DNA from: Halovenus amylolytica
GTDB taxonomy: Archaea > Halobacteriota > Halobacteria > Halobacteriales > Haloarculaceae
Length of the DNA: 64,000 bases
Direction of reading: 5' to 3'
Assembly: GCA_004015825.1 (NCBI GenBank)
Contig: ML137215.1
Coordinates: 94,978 to 158,977 of the forward strand
Of this stretch, positions 52,597-61,618 are shown in pieces. Under the pieces are notes generated by a model. That model saw only the letters and a program-made list of their open reading frames with translations, made no database searches and was not told where the DNA came from. The position numbers and the translations under genes are program-made. Positions within the stretch are counted from its first letter, which is position 1. The number at the start of each line of letters is the position of its first letter.

Positions 52597-52612
52597 TTTA
52601 GGCAAGCCTAAA
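52597..52612. promoter_or_regulatory. Iron-box-like operator 3
   Basis: TTTAGGCAAGCCTAAA, perfect 7-bp arms around AA, ends two bases before ATG 52615. The TATA-like CTATAAAC at 52584-52591 is just upstream, so the operator covers the transcription start of the iron-binding lipoprotein gene. Confidence 0.78.
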
Positions 52613-52614
52613 AC

Positions 52615-53766
52615 ATGACTGATACCAACGATATCGACCGAGATGACGGGGGAGAGGATCGAACGATTGCACGAGGGCGACGCCGGTTTCTGGCGGCGTC
52701 GGCGGCGGTCGGGACCGTATCGCTCGCGGGCTGTAGCGGACTGCTCGGCGACGGTGACGATGACGAACCGGAAGCGGGACTGATCGGCTCAGGCCGTGCT
52801 GGCCGCCCTGCTCCGGGTGGGACACCGATTGCGGAGCTACCGGATCTGGAGGGCGAACTGGAGGTTTACTCCGGTCGAAACGAGTTCCTCGTCGGAACGA
52901 TGATGGATTTCTTCGACTCGAACTACCCCGATTTCGACCCGAACGTCCGATACGGTGGCTCGACGGATCTCGTCAACACGATACTCAACGAGGGATCGGG
53001 GACACCAGCCGACGTATTCTTCTCGGTGAACGCTGGCTCGCTCGGGGCGCTGGCTGCCGAAGACCGGACCCGAACGCTCTCGGACGACGTGCTCGAGACG
53101 GTCCGCGAGGAGTTCCGAACCGACCAGTGGATCGGTACCTCGGGCCGTGCGCGATCTGTCCCGTACAACACCGAGGAATACAGTGAAGACGAGATCCCGT
53201 CGGATATCATGGCCTTCGAAGAGTTCGAGGGCAATCTCGGCTGGGCACCATCCTACGGCTCCTGCCAGGCGTTCGTGACGGCCATGCGTCTGATCGAGGG
53301 AGAGGATCGAACCCGGGAGTGGGTCGAGACAGTCGTCGACAACGGGATCAGCGCCTACCCCGACGAGTTCGCAACCAGTCAGGCAGTCGCCGACGGTGAG
53401 ATCGACGCCGGCTTCACCAACCACTACTACATCCAGCGTGTGCTCGACGGGAGTCCCGACGCCCCGATCGCGACTACGTTCACCGAAGGTGACGCAGGAT
53501 CGATATTCAACGTCGCAGGTGCGGCCGTCATCGACGAAACCGACAGGCCCGAGATGGCAGAGAACTTCATCCGCCATCTCCTCTCTGCCGAGGCCCAGGA
53601 GTTCTTCGCAGTCGAGCGGTTCGAGTACCCGCTGATTCCGGGTGTCGAACCCGTGGGGGATCTGCCGACCATCGACGAACTGGACGTCCCGGATATCGAT
53701 CTCACGGAACTGTCCGATCTCCAGCCGACGATCGATCTGATGCGCGATGCGGGCGCACAGCTGTAA
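52615..53766 (+). CDS. FbpA-type ferric-iron ABC binding lipoprotein
   Basis: 383 residues. GRRRFLAASAAVGTVSLAGC is a Tat signal with lipobox (Cys40). The mature chain begins the FbpA pattern LEVYSGRNEFLVGTMMDFF, continues with ADVFFSVNAGSLGALA, and has TNHYYIQRVL whose tyrosine pair is the classic Fe(III)-coordinating dyad, then AGSIFNVAGAAVIDET. Captures ferric iron at the cell surface. Immediately behind operator 3 and 36 bp before the GT-C gene, so both likely share a message. The permease is 5.2 kb away at 59002 and no ATPase gene is in the window. Confidence 0.88.
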   Translation: MTDTNDIDRDDGGEDRTIARGRRRFLAASAAVGTVSLAGCSGLLGDGDDDEPEAGLIGSGRAGRPAPGGTPIAELPDLEGELEVYSGRNEFLVGTMMDFFDSNYPDFDPNVRYGGSTDLVNTILNEGSGTPADVFFSVNAGSLGALAAEDRTRTLSDDVLETVREEFRTDQWIGTSGRARSVPYNTEEYSEDEIPSDIMAFEEFEGNLGWAPSYGSCQAFVTAMRLIEGEDRTREWVETVVDNGISAYPDEFATSQAVADGEIDAGFTNHYYIQRVLDGSPDAPIATTFTEGDAGSIFNVAGAAVIDETDRPEMAENFIRHLLSAEAQEFFAVERFEYPLIPGVEPVGDLPTIDELDVPDIDLTELSDLQPTIDLMRDAGAQL

Positions 53767-53802
53767 GACGAACTGTCAACCGATAGTTAGCTCATTCGAA
53801 TC

Positions 53803-55953
53803 GTGAACGTACCGTCACAACTGCGCGTTGCGAGTCAGCCACGCGAGCGCCTGCTCGCCGGAGCGATCGCAGTGGTTGCGGGGCTCGTCGTCTTTTTCAT
53901 CGCTACGGAGCTATTTCCGTATCATTCGAGCAACCACGACGAGGGTGTCTACCTCCAGCAGGCATCGATGCTGCTGGACGGTCAGCTCCAAATGCGACCC
54001 GGCGTGTTCGGTGATGCTGTCAGACCGTGGTTTTTCGTCGACAACGGGGAGACGATGTATCCGAAATACCAGCCACTCCCGGCCGGGCTGTACGCGATTG
54101 CGATGGCGCTGTTCGGTGAGCCGCGGGTCACGCTCGCGCTGGTCGCGGCGGGAAACACGGTCCTGGTCTACGTCCTCGGCGCGATGGCGTTCGACCGCAA
54201 AGTGGGAGTCGTCGGGGCGGGGGCGTTCGCGTTCGCACCGATGACGCTGATGACCTCCTCGGTGTTTCTCCCCTACGCTCCGACGACGGTCTTCAATCTC
54301 GCCTTCGCCGTTGCCTATCTCCGGAGTTATCGTACCGGAAGCATCCCGGCTGCCATCGCTGCCGGACTGCTGATCGGGACTGCCTTCTTCATGCGGCCGT
54401 TTACCGCCGTTCTGTTTGCTGCACCGTTCATACTCCACGCACTCTGGGAGCTTTTCACGGCGATCCGTGACAGGTCGACCGACCTCGCCTCGCTCGCAGT
54501 GCCGGATGCGATCACTCGCCAGGCTGCAACAGCGACGGTGGGTCTCGCGTTCGTCGTCCTCGCCCTCGCCTACAACACGTATCTGACCGGCTCACCACTC
54601 CTGTTCCCGTTCCAGGCCTTCGCGCCGATGGATGGACCTGGCTTCGGAATCCGACGGATTCTCGGCCACGGAATCGAATACACGCCGGCCGTCGCCTTCG
54701 AATCGAACACGGCAGTGCTGTACTACCTGCTGACACGCTGGGCGCCAGCGGGGATCGTCGGCTCCCTGCTTGCAGTCGTCGGGCTGGTGTTCAGTAGTCG
54801 TTTCCGTGGACTGATTCCGGGTCTGCGTGGTGTCTCAATTCCCGGTGATGCGATTCCTCGCCGACTGATCGCGGGTCTGTTCGTGACCGTACCGGGTGGT
54901 AACTTCTTCTTCTGGGGGAACCACAACGTCCTCGCGAACCCGGCCGATCCGACGGATGGCTTTCTCGGCCAGTTCGGCCCGTTCTATCACTTCGACGTGC
55001 TCGTCCCCGTCGCGATTTTCGCCGCCGCCGGGGCGGTCGGACTCTGGCGAGGACGCAGCGCAGTGGCTTCACGGTTCGACGACGTCATTCCATCCACGGG
55101 ACGGCGCGCGGTCGCAGTCTCGGTTCTCGTTGCATTTCTCCTCCTCAGCGGCGGTGTCAACGCAGCGCTTCTCGACGGGCCTGTGGAGCGAAACGCCGCA
55201 CAGACGGCTACCTACGAGGATGCATACGCGCCCTTCGAGGAGGCCGAGTTCGACAACGCGATGGTCTTCGTGCCGACGCCGTACGGACCGTGGCTGAACC
55301 ATCCATTCCAGTATCTCCGAAACGATGGTGGACTCGATGGCGACGCTGTCTACGTTCTCCAGCAGGACCCCCAGCGGAAGTTCGAACTCGTCGATGCCGC
55401 TGGTGATCGGAGTCTCTACCGCTACACCTACAGAGGCCAGTGGACGGTCGACCCCGACGAACGTGAGATCAATCCGGCACTCCAGGAACTCACTGTCCGG
55501 GAGGGCGAGACTCTCGATGGAACCACGACTGTTGGCATCCCGGAACAGGTGAGTCACGCCGTCGTCCGGCTCGAAACGGATGCTGGGTTCTCGTCGGCCA
55601 CCGTTACAGATCCTGCGGACAGCACAACTGTGGGGTGGTCGCTTTCGAACTCCTCGGCATCACTCGACCGCGTCGGTGGGGAGTCGCTCGGAAACGCGAC
55701 AGTCGCGGTCGAATCAGTCGATCAGGTCGTGCTAACAGTTCGACTCGTCCAGCAGGGTGCCGGCACACTGACATACAGACAGGAGGCTGCAGTCAGAACG
55801 ACGGACGAAGGTATGTCAGCGGTCTGGCCACCCGAGCGCACCGTCTGCTCGTTCGTCGATGACTGTGGGCGTGAGGGGACGTATCTGCCGGAGAAGCCCG
55901 AACAACACCGTGACGGCGTGTTCTTCGAAACAGAACTGGAAGACGCTACCTGA
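53803..55953 (+). CDS. GT-C-type (PMT/ArnT-like) polyprenyl-linked glycosyltransferase
   Basis: 716 residues with a GTG start at 53803. N-terminal two-thirds contain roughly ten helices; YHSSNHDEGVYLQQASMLL after the first helix holds the acidic DE pair that is the catalytic site of GT39/GT83-type enzymes, and YPKYQPLPAGLYAIAMALFG is typical. The C-terminal ~270 residues are an outward soluble domain (NAAQTATYEDAYAPFEEAE onward). Uses a lipid-phosphate sugar to glycosylate protein or lipid outside the membrane. Same message as the iron-binding lipoprotein is likely; its end overlaps the opposite-strand glycosyltransferase by 8 bp. Confidence 0.78.
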   Translation: MNVPSQLRVASQPRERLLAGAIAVVAGLVVFFIATELFPYHSSNHDEGVYLQQASMLLDGQLQMRPGVFGDAVRPWFFVDNGETMYPKYQPLPAGLYAIAMALFGEPRVTLALVAAGNTVLVYVLGAMAFDRKVGVVGAGAFAFAPMTLMTSSVFLPYAPTTVFNLAFAVAYLRSYRTGSIPAAIAAGLLIGTAFFMRPFTAVLFAAPFILHALWELFTAIRDRSTDLASLAVPDAITRQAATATVGLAFVVLALAYNTYLTGSPLLFPFQAFAPMDGPGFGIRRILGHGIEYTPAVAFESNTAVLYYLLTRWAPAGIVGSLLAVVGLVFSSRFRGLIPGLRGVSIPGDAIPRRLIAGLFVTVPGGNFFFWGNHNVLANPADPTDGFLGQFGPFYHFDVLVPVAIFAAAGAVGLWRGRSAVASRFDDVIPSTGRRAVAVSVLVAFLLLSGGVNAALLDGPVERNAAQTATYEDAYAPFEEAEFDNAMVFVPTPYGPWLNHPFQYLRNDGGLDGDAVYVLQQDPQRKFELVDAAGDRSLYRYTYRGQWTVDPDEREINPALQELTVREGETLDGTTTVGIPEQVSHAVVRLETDAGFSSATVTDPADSTTVGWSLSNSSASLDRVGGESLGNATVAVESVDQVVLTVRLVQQGAGTLTYRQEAAVRTTDEGMSAVWPPERTVCSFVDDCGREGTYLPEKPEQHRDGVFFETELEDAT

Positions 55954-56716
55954 GCTGTTCTTCGAGACAGACCGTGACGATCGATTTCCCGATGGCGAGA
56001 CCACCCTCGATCGGGTCGAGTTTGGACTGGCCTGCTCGCTCGCGGTACTCGATCGGATGCTCCCTGATCTCGTAGCCACGCATCTTCGGACGAATGAGCA
56101 GTTCGGCCGACAGTCCGGTGTTTTCGGTCCACTCGATCTCCTCGACGACCTCACGACGGTAGGCGCGCATCCCCGTCGTCGTATCGTGAACGCGGGTACC
56201 CATCAGCACACTCGCGGTGGCCGCGAAAAGGTGGTTGCCCAGCCGATTGAACGCCGGCATCGCATCCGCACCGTGGTAGAGCCGGTCACCGCTGACGACG
56301 TCGTACCCCTCGTTGATGAACGCCAGAAACTCCGGCAGCTGTTCCATCGGGTAGGTGTCGTCGCAGTCAGTCGTGACGACGATCGGTCGGTCCGGTGCGA
56401 GCACTGCAGCTTTCACTGCGACTCCGTACCCCTGTGGCTCCTGTTCGATGACGCGTGCGCCGTGTTCGCGCGCAATCTCGGGCGTGCGATCCGAGGAGCC
56501 GTCGACACAGACGACCTCGGCCTTGCCGTCTGTGACCTCCTCGATATCGGAGAGGACTGTCCCAATCGCTTCCGCCTCGTTGTACGTCCCCATCACGACG
56601 CTCACGTCTTCGAAGGTGAACTTCTCGTCTCCACCAGCTGTCCCTGACTGGTCGTCCGTCTCACTGTGTCCATCGATGCTCGGTTCCGGAGTCGTCTCGT
56701 CTTCGACGTGGCTCAT
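55946..56716 (-). CDS. GT2 polyprenyl-phosphate sugar synthase (Dpm1/AglJ-like)
   Basis: 256 residues. DVSVVMGTYNEAEAIGTVLS, VVTTDCDDTYPMEQLP (DxD-type acceptor of UDP/GDP-sugar), GDRLYHGADAMPAFNRLGN and TGMRAYRREVV are standard dolichyl-phosphate mannose/glucose synthase blocks. No C-terminal helices. It should make the lipid-phosphate sugar donor used by GT-C enzymes such as the one encoded opposite it. Operator 4 is 33 bp upstream of ATG 56716. Confidence 0.86.
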   Translation of the reverse strand: MSHVEDETTPEPSIDGHSETDDQSGTAGGDEKFTFEDVSVVMGTYNEAEAIGTVLSDIEEVTDGKAEVVCVDGSSDRTPEIAREHGARVIEQEPQGYGVAVKAAVLAPDRPIVVTTDCDDTYPMEQLPEFLAFINEGYDVVSGDRLYHGADAMPAFNRLGNHLFAATASVLMGTRVHDTTTGMRAYRREVVEEIEWTENTGLSAELLIRPKMRGYEIREHPIEYRERAGQSKLDPIEGGLAIGKSIVTVCLEEQLR

Positions 56717-56748
56717 TGCTCACCCCTTTCTGTTGCCGACGGTTAAGT

Positions 56749-56766
56749 TTTTAGGTCTGCCTAAAA
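56749..56766. promoter_or_regulatory. Iron-box-like operator 4
   Basis: TTTTAGGTCTGCCTAAAA has perfect 7-bp arms around TCTG. It lies between the stop of the GMC gene (56768) and the minus-strand glycosyltransferase start at 56716, so it serves the latter. Confidence 0.75.
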
Positions 56767-56767
56767 T

Positions 56768-58387
56768 CTAGTCAGCGAGTTTACTCGAAGGCTGTTTTGC
56801 GAGAAAGCCTTCGACGGTGTCGGCGGCACGCAGCGAGAGCGCCGCGATCGTCAGAGTGGGGTTGAATGCACCGCCAGTCGGGAAGACGCTGCTGGATGCG
56901 ATCCAGCAGTTGTCGAGGTCGTGTGTCTGCAGCGCTGGATCGACGACGCTTTCGGCCGGATCCGTCCCCATCCGCGTCGTTCCCATGTGGTGGTAGGTCG
57001 GGCCGGTGTTTTCCGGACCTGCGGTCCAGGTGATCTCCGCGCCGAGTTCTTCCAGAATATCGTGCTGGATCTCGTTGGCACGCTCGATGGTGCGCAGGGC
57101 CCGATCCCCGACGTTCCAGTGGACGTCCGGGACTGGGTTGCCGTGGTTGTCAGTCCGGTCAGGATCGAGTCCGACGTAGCTGTCCTCGCGGGGCAGTTGT
57201 TCGACCAGTCCGCGGACAGCGATGTGGTTGCCGTAATCAGCGCGCAGTCGTTCGAGCAGGTCGTCACCCCAGTCGTCGCCCGTAAGTGCCAGTTCGACCG
57301 GTGACGGGCCAGCGTAGTTGGAGAATTCGAGTTTGAACGGTCCGATTTCCTCGTCGGCCTCGTCGTAGAACTGGTGGGATTCGCTCGTGAAAAAGCCGAC
57401 GTGGTTCTGGCGGGTCCGCTCGTCGAGAACCCCACCAGCGCCAGCGAACAGGTGATCCATGAAGTACTGACCCACGAGGCCGCTGGAATTTGCGAGCCCG
57501 TCCGGGTACTCCGGGGACTCCGAGAGCAACAGGAGCCGCGGCGTCTCGACCCCGCCACAGGCCAGTACGAAGGCGTCGGCAGTCTGGCGGTGTTCTATCC
57601 CATCGGGTGTCGCATAGACTGCGGCTCGAATCTCGTCGGCCGTATGTTCGAGACGCTGAACCTGGGCGCGGTCGATGATCGTTGCACCCTTCGACTCTGC
57701 ACGGTCGATGTGCACCGTCGCATCGTATTTCGCGCCCGTTGGACAGACCGGCTGACAGGTGCCGTAGCCCACACACTCGCTACGGTCGTCGTAGGATTCG
57801 GAGTTCCGGGCGTTCGGCACCGAGTGCATCGTTATTTCGAGTTCCTCACAGGCCTCGGCGAACAGGGAATCGCTGTAGGAGGGGCGAAAGGCGGGCATCG
57901 GAAACCGGTTTTCTCGGGGCGGTGCGAACGGGTTGTCTTCGGCCCCAGAGACACCGATCTCCCGCTCCGCATCCGCGTAGTAGGGCCTCAGATCCTCGTA
58001 CTCTATCGGCCAGTCTGGCCCGACACCGCGTTCGGATCCCGAATTAAAATCGTCTTCGTGTAACCGCATCACCATCCCCTGCCAGTGCAGGGTCGATCCG
58101 CCGATCCCTTTGACACGGGTGTGGTTGAGCGGGTAGAACCACTCCCCGCTCGCGGAATGTGCGTCGCGCTCGGGATCGCTATCCCAGACGGCTGGTCTGT
58201 CGAAAAACGGTCGGATCGCTCGCTTCTGGCGCTGGAGACGGCTCTCGTCTTCGAACCGTGGGCCAGCATCCAGCACGACGACTTCGAACTCGCTCGCGAG
58301 TCTGTCGGCGATCAACGCACCGGCAGGGCCGGCACCGACGATACAGAGATCCGCGGTCTCGACCGGTGTTCGGTCCGTCGAACTCAT
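56768..58387 (-). CDS. GMC-family FAD oxidoreductase (gluconate 2-dehydrogenase large-subunit-like)
   Basis: 539 residues. FAD site CIVGAGPAGALIADRLASEF; GIGGSTLHWQGMVMRLHEDD, CQPVCPTGAKYDATVHIDRA with its three-cysteine group, and the C-terminal TGGAFNPTLTIAALSLRAAD are typical. HHMGTTRMG supplies the active-site His pair. No signal of its own, but its Tat-bearing small subunit is directly upstream (ATGA overlap), the arrangement for a Tat-hitchhiking complex. Oxidises a sugar or polyol outside the membrane; substrate unknown. Confidence 0.85.
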   Translation of the reverse strand: MSSTDRTPVETADLCIVGAGPAGALIADRLASEFEVVVLDAGPRFEDESRLQRQKRAIRPFFDRPAVWDSDPERDAHSASGEWFYPLNHTRVKGIGGSTLHWQGMVMRLHEDDFNSGSERGVGPDWPIEYEDLRPYYADAEREIGVSGAEDNPFAPPRENRFPMPAFRPSYSDSLFAEACEELEITMHSVPNARNSESYDDRSECVGYGTCQPVCPTGAKYDATVHIDRAESKGATIIDRAQVQRLEHTADEIRAAVYATPDGIEHRQTADAFVLACGGVETPRLLLLSESPEYPDGLANSSGLVGQYFMDHLFAGAGGVLDERTRQNHVGFFTSESHQFYDEADEEIGPFKLEFSNYAGPSPVELALTGDDWGDDLLERLRADYGNHIAVRGLVEQLPREDSYVGLDPDRTDNHGNPVPDVHWNVGDRALRTIERANEIQHDILEELGAEITWTAGPENTGPTYHHMGTTRMGTDPAESVVDPALQTHDLDNCWIASSSVFPTGGAFNPTLTIAALSLRAADTVEGFLAKQPSSKLAD

Positions 58388-58926
58388 GGTGGCCCCTGCT
58401 GGTAGCTTTCGGTGCCGCCAGGGTGGCCCTGGGGATTTTCCAGCCCGACGAGTTTCCCGCCTTTCGTCGACGCGTACAGCGCGAGTAACAGTTCGTTGAC
58501 CACGTAGTACCGCATCCGCTCGGCGGTCGTCCCAGTGGGATGCTCGTCGACGGTGTGTGCACTGACCTCCCGAAGAAGCTGTTCCCGCGTCTCCCGTGAT
58601 AGCTCCGTGACTGGGCCGCCGTGCCAGGATTCGGCCCGGTCTTCGAGCTCTGCCACCGACGCTCTGACTCCTCGTGCGTGGTCTTCCCGCTCCAGCCGGG
58701 AGTCGAGAAACTCCTCGACGAACGGTTCGATCCCGGAAACCTCTGTCGGATAGACGACCTCCGCGATCGCGACCATCGACTCTTTGACGTGCTGATCAGG
58801 GGGAAGACTCTCTTCGGGATCACCGGACGGCCCCTCGGACTGCAACCGGGAGAGTCCGACGCCCGCTGTGGCCACACCGCCGACAGCGGTGAGGGCGGCG
58901 ACTGCATCCCGCCGCGTCAGTTCCAT
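58384..58926 (-). CDS. Gluconate 2-dehydrogenase subunit-3-like Tat protein
   Basis: 180 residues. ELTRRDAVAALTAVGGVATA is a Tat signal. The mature part (AIAEVVYPTEVSGIEPFVEE, ending RYYVVNELLLALYASTKGGK) matches the Gluconate_2-dh3 family that pairs with GMC enzymes and escorts them across the membrane. ATG 58926 is five bases from operator 5, and AATATAAGG is the TATA box, so this two-gene operon is predicted to be repressed at the promoter by it. Confidence 0.85.
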   Translation of the reverse strand: MELTRRDAVAALTAVGGVATAGVGLSRLQSEGPSGDPEESLPPDQHVKESMVAIAEVVYPTEVSGIEPFVEEFLDSRLEREDHARGVRASVAELEDRAESWHGGPVTELSRETREQLLREVSAHTVDEHPTGTTAERMRYYVVNELLLALYASTKGGKLVGLENPQGHPGGTESYQQGPP

Positions 58927-58930
58927 ACCT

Positions 58931-58950
58931 GATTTAGGGAAACCTAAATC
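58931..58950. promoter_or_regulatory. Iron-box-like operator 5
   Basis: GATTTAGGGAAACCTAAATC has perfect 8-bp arms around GAAA. It lies five bases upstream of the GMC/small-subunit operon start on the minus strand and 51 bp before the iron permease gene on the plus strand, so it could control both directions. Confidence 0.75.
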
Positions 58951-59001
58951 CTTATATTCGTCGGAACGCCACCCTACGCTACGGAGTCGATTCCAGGGAA
59001 G

Positions 59002-60618
59002 ATGAGATCACCACGTGAGACAGTTCGGCGGATCGCCAGGGGGACAGAGGACGAACAGCTACCGGTCGGACTGACGCTTCTGGCCGGTGCGGTCGCCGCT
59101 GCGATGGTCTTTCCCCTGACGTGGCTGTTCGTCAAGGCCTGGACCGTCGATCTCGGGCGGGCTCGCGAGCTAATGTTTAGCGCGGAGACACTCGATATCC
59201 TCGTGAACAGTCTTCTGTTGATGAGCCTCGTCACGGTCTTTTCGATCCTGATCGGCGTCCCGCTGGCGTATCTCACGGTTCGAACGAATCTACCCTTCAG
59301 ACGGTTCTGGACGATCGTCGTTGCACTCCCGCTGGTGGTTCCGAGCTACATCGGTGCCTTCGCCTTCGTCTCGGCATTCGGCCCGAGCGGTGAGTTCCAG
59401 TCGCTGCTGGCTGGCTTCGGGATCGAGCGGCTTCCGGAGATTTACGGGCTCGAAGGCGCAGTCTTCGTCGTCACGCTGTACACCTATCCGTACGTCTACC
59501 TGACGACGCGGGCGGCTCTGATCTCCTTCGACGAGGGACTGATCGACGCCGCACGGACACTCAACCACGGCCGCTGGGAGGCGTTCCGCCGGGTAACGCT
59601 CCCGCAGGTCCGGCCAGCGATCGCAGCAGGTGGACTCCTGGCTGCACTGTATGCGCTCTCCGATTTCGGAACGCCTGCAATCATGCGGTTTCCGGTGTTC
59701 ACACGGCAGATATACGTCGAAAACAGGAGCTTTGGGCAGGATTATGCAGCGCTTCTGTCTCTCCAGTTACTGGCGGTCGTCCTGGTTGTCCTCGCGCTGG
59801 AATGGCGGATCCGCTCGAACCAGACGGTCAGCGGCGACGGCTCGGAGGGAACCGAGAACCGGATCGATCTCGGCTGGCTTCGCTGGCCGGCAACAGTGGT
59901 TCCGGCGGCCGTCGCGACTGTTGCGCTGGTCGTTCCAGTCTGGATTCTGACACTCTGGACCCAGCGTGCGGGAGACACCTACAGATCGGATCTCACCTTC
60001 GAGTGGATCCAGGCCGTCAACTCTGTCAGCGTTTCGGCGGCAGCGGCACTCGTTGCCGGTCTCTGTGCGCTTCCAGTCGCGTATCTGGCGGCGAACCACG
60101 ATAGCCCATTGGCCGTTGTTTTCGAACGACTCACCTACGTCGGGTTTGCGGTTCCGGGTGTGGTGCTCGGTCTCGCACTCGTTTTCTTCGGCGCTAACTA
60201 CGCACCGTGGATCTACCAGACGACCCCCTTGCTCGTCTTTGCCTACGTCGTCCGGTTTCTGCCCCAGGCTGTCGGCTCGACGCGAACGTCGATTCTCCAG
60301 ATCGATCCCGAACTGGTCGAGGCGAGCCGCGTTCTCGGGGAATCCTCACTGGGGTCGTTCAGACGGGTGACGCTCCCGCTGGTGCGCTCCGGAATCGTCG
60401 CCGGCGCTGCACTGGTCTTCCTGACGACGATGAAAGAACTGCCAGTAACGCTGTTTCTCCGCCCATCCGGATTCGAATCGATTGTCACCCAGATCTGGGC
60501 GGCACAGGCGAACGCACTCTACCAGTACGCTGCAGTCCCGGCACTCCTCCTGATGTTCATCTCGGCACTGTCGATGGTCGTACTGCTCGCCCAGGAGAAC
60601 AACGACAAGGGGCTCTGA
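59002..60618 (+). CDS. FbpB-type ferric-iron ABC permease (fused two-domain)
   Basis: 538 residues, about twelve helices. Two permease domains with EAA loops: LIDAARTLNHGRWEAFRRVT followed by LPQVRPAI, and LVEASRVLGESSLGSFRRVT followed by LPLVRSGI. This duplicated form is the norm for Fe(III) importers such as FbpB/SfuB. Works with the binding lipoprotein at 52615; the ATPase must be encoded elsewhere. Divergent from the GMC operon across operator 5. Confidence 0.88.
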   Translation: MRSPRETVRRIARGTEDEQLPVGLTLLAGAVAAAMVFPLTWLFVKAWTVDLGRARELMFSAETLDILVNSLLLMSLVTVFSILIGVPLAYLTVRTNLPFRRFWTIVVALPLVVPSYIGAFAFVSAFGPSGEFQSLLAGFGIERLPEIYGLEGAVFVVTLYTYPYVYLTTRAALISFDEGLIDAARTLNHGRWEAFRRVTLPQVRPAIAAGGLLAALYALSDFGTPAIMRFPVFTRQIYVENRSFGQDYAALLSLQLLAVVLVVLALEWRIRSNQTVSGDGSEGTENRIDLGWLRWPATVVPAAVATVALVVPVWILTLWTQRAGDTYRSDLTFEWIQAVNSVSVSAAAALVAGLCALPVAYLAANHDSPLAVVFERLTYVGFAVPGVVLGLALVFFGANYAPWIYQTTPLLVFAYVVRFLPQAVGSTRTSILQIDPELVEASRVLGESSLGSFRRVTLPLVRSGIVAGAALVFLTTMKELPVTLFLRPSGFESIVTQIWAAQANALYQYAAVPALLLMFISALSMVVLLAQENNDKGL

Positions 60619-60627
60619 ACGGGGATC

Positions 60628-61554
60628 TTACAGCTCGTCGAGCAACGTCCGGGTCGTCCGACGGATCGCCTCGTCACTGGATACGGTTGGCTCCCAGCCC
60701 AGCGCTGATAGTTTCTCGATAGAGAGGCGCATCTTCGGGACGTCGCCCGTCCAGCCGCGCTTGCCGCCGGTGTACTCACGGCTCGGATCGACGCCCATCT
60801 CGTCGGCGACGATCGTCGCGATCCGATCGACCGACGTCGTCGTTCGCGTCCCGAGATTGAACGTGTTCACAGGTCTCTCTGTCTGTTCGACGATCGTGAG
60901 CATGGCGTCGATGCAGTCGTCGATGTAGAGATAGGATTTCTCCTGTCGACCGTCGCCGAGGATTTCGAGCGTCGTCGGGTCGTCGCGGAGTTTCTCGATA
61001 AAGTCGGGGACGACCGCACCGCGCAGTCGGGAGCCGACGACGTTCGCGAAGCGGAAGTTCCAGACGGTGAAATCGTGGCTGTGTCCGAACACGGAGAGCA
61101 GTGCTTCCTCGGCGAGTTTCCCCGCGCCGTAGATGCTGATCGGCTCCAGCGGGGCGTAATCTTCCGGTGTCGGCCGCGGTGCCTCGCCGTATACAGTCGA
61201 AGAGGATGTAAACGCAATCCTGTCGACGCCGACCGACTCCATCTGTTCGAGGAGTACCTCGGTCAGCCGGTTGTTCGAGCGAAACTGTGCGATATCGTCG
61301 CGGGACGCGTCCTTGTCCGCTGCGAGATGGAAGACCAGATCGATATCGGGGGTAACTGCCTCGTCGAGGACAGCCTGATCGGTGAGGTCACCGACGACGA
61401 GCTCTGCGTCCCCGGGAATCCAGGATTCGGTGCCGTTCGAGAGATTATCGACGACTCTGACGTCGTTGCCGTCGGCCAGTAGCCGTTCGACGAGATGTGA
61501 GCCGACAAATCCACCGCCACCAGTAACGAGAATGTGGCTATCTGTAATCGACAT
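60628..61554 (-). CDS. NAD-dependent sugar-nucleotide epimerase (GalE-like)
   Basis: 308 residues. Rossmann start VTGGGGFVGSHLVERLL, FHLAADKDASRDD, catalytic Tyr/Lys in ISIYGAGKLAEE (YxxxK), the Ser in TSSSTVYG and a typical NTFNLGTRTTTSVDRIA tail. Epimerises or otherwise converts a UDP-hexose. It converges with the iron permease gene (9 bp) and could feed the glycan pathway next door, though no iron box precedes its ATG at 61554. Confidence 0.85.
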   Translation of the reverse strand: MSITDSHILVTGGGGFVGSHLVERLLADGNDVRVVDNLSNGTESWIPGDAELVVGDLTDQAVLDEAVTPDIDLVFHLAADKDASRDDIAQFRSNNRLTEVLLEQMESVGVDRIAFTSSSTVYGEAPRPTPEDYAPLEPISIYGAGKLAEEALLSVFGHSHDFTVWNFRFANVVGSRLRGAVVPDFIEKLRDDPTTLEILGDGRQEKSYLYIDDCIDAMLTIVEQTERPVNTFNLGTRTTTSVDRIATIVADEMGVDPSREYTGGKRGWTGDVPKMRLSIEKLSALGWEPTVSSDEAIRRTTRTLLDEL

Positions 61555-61618
61555 ACTCCTTCGACGAGCGAGGGGAAATTAATTATTCTGTTCCTGATTC
61601 TGTCCCACGGGGTCGTAC

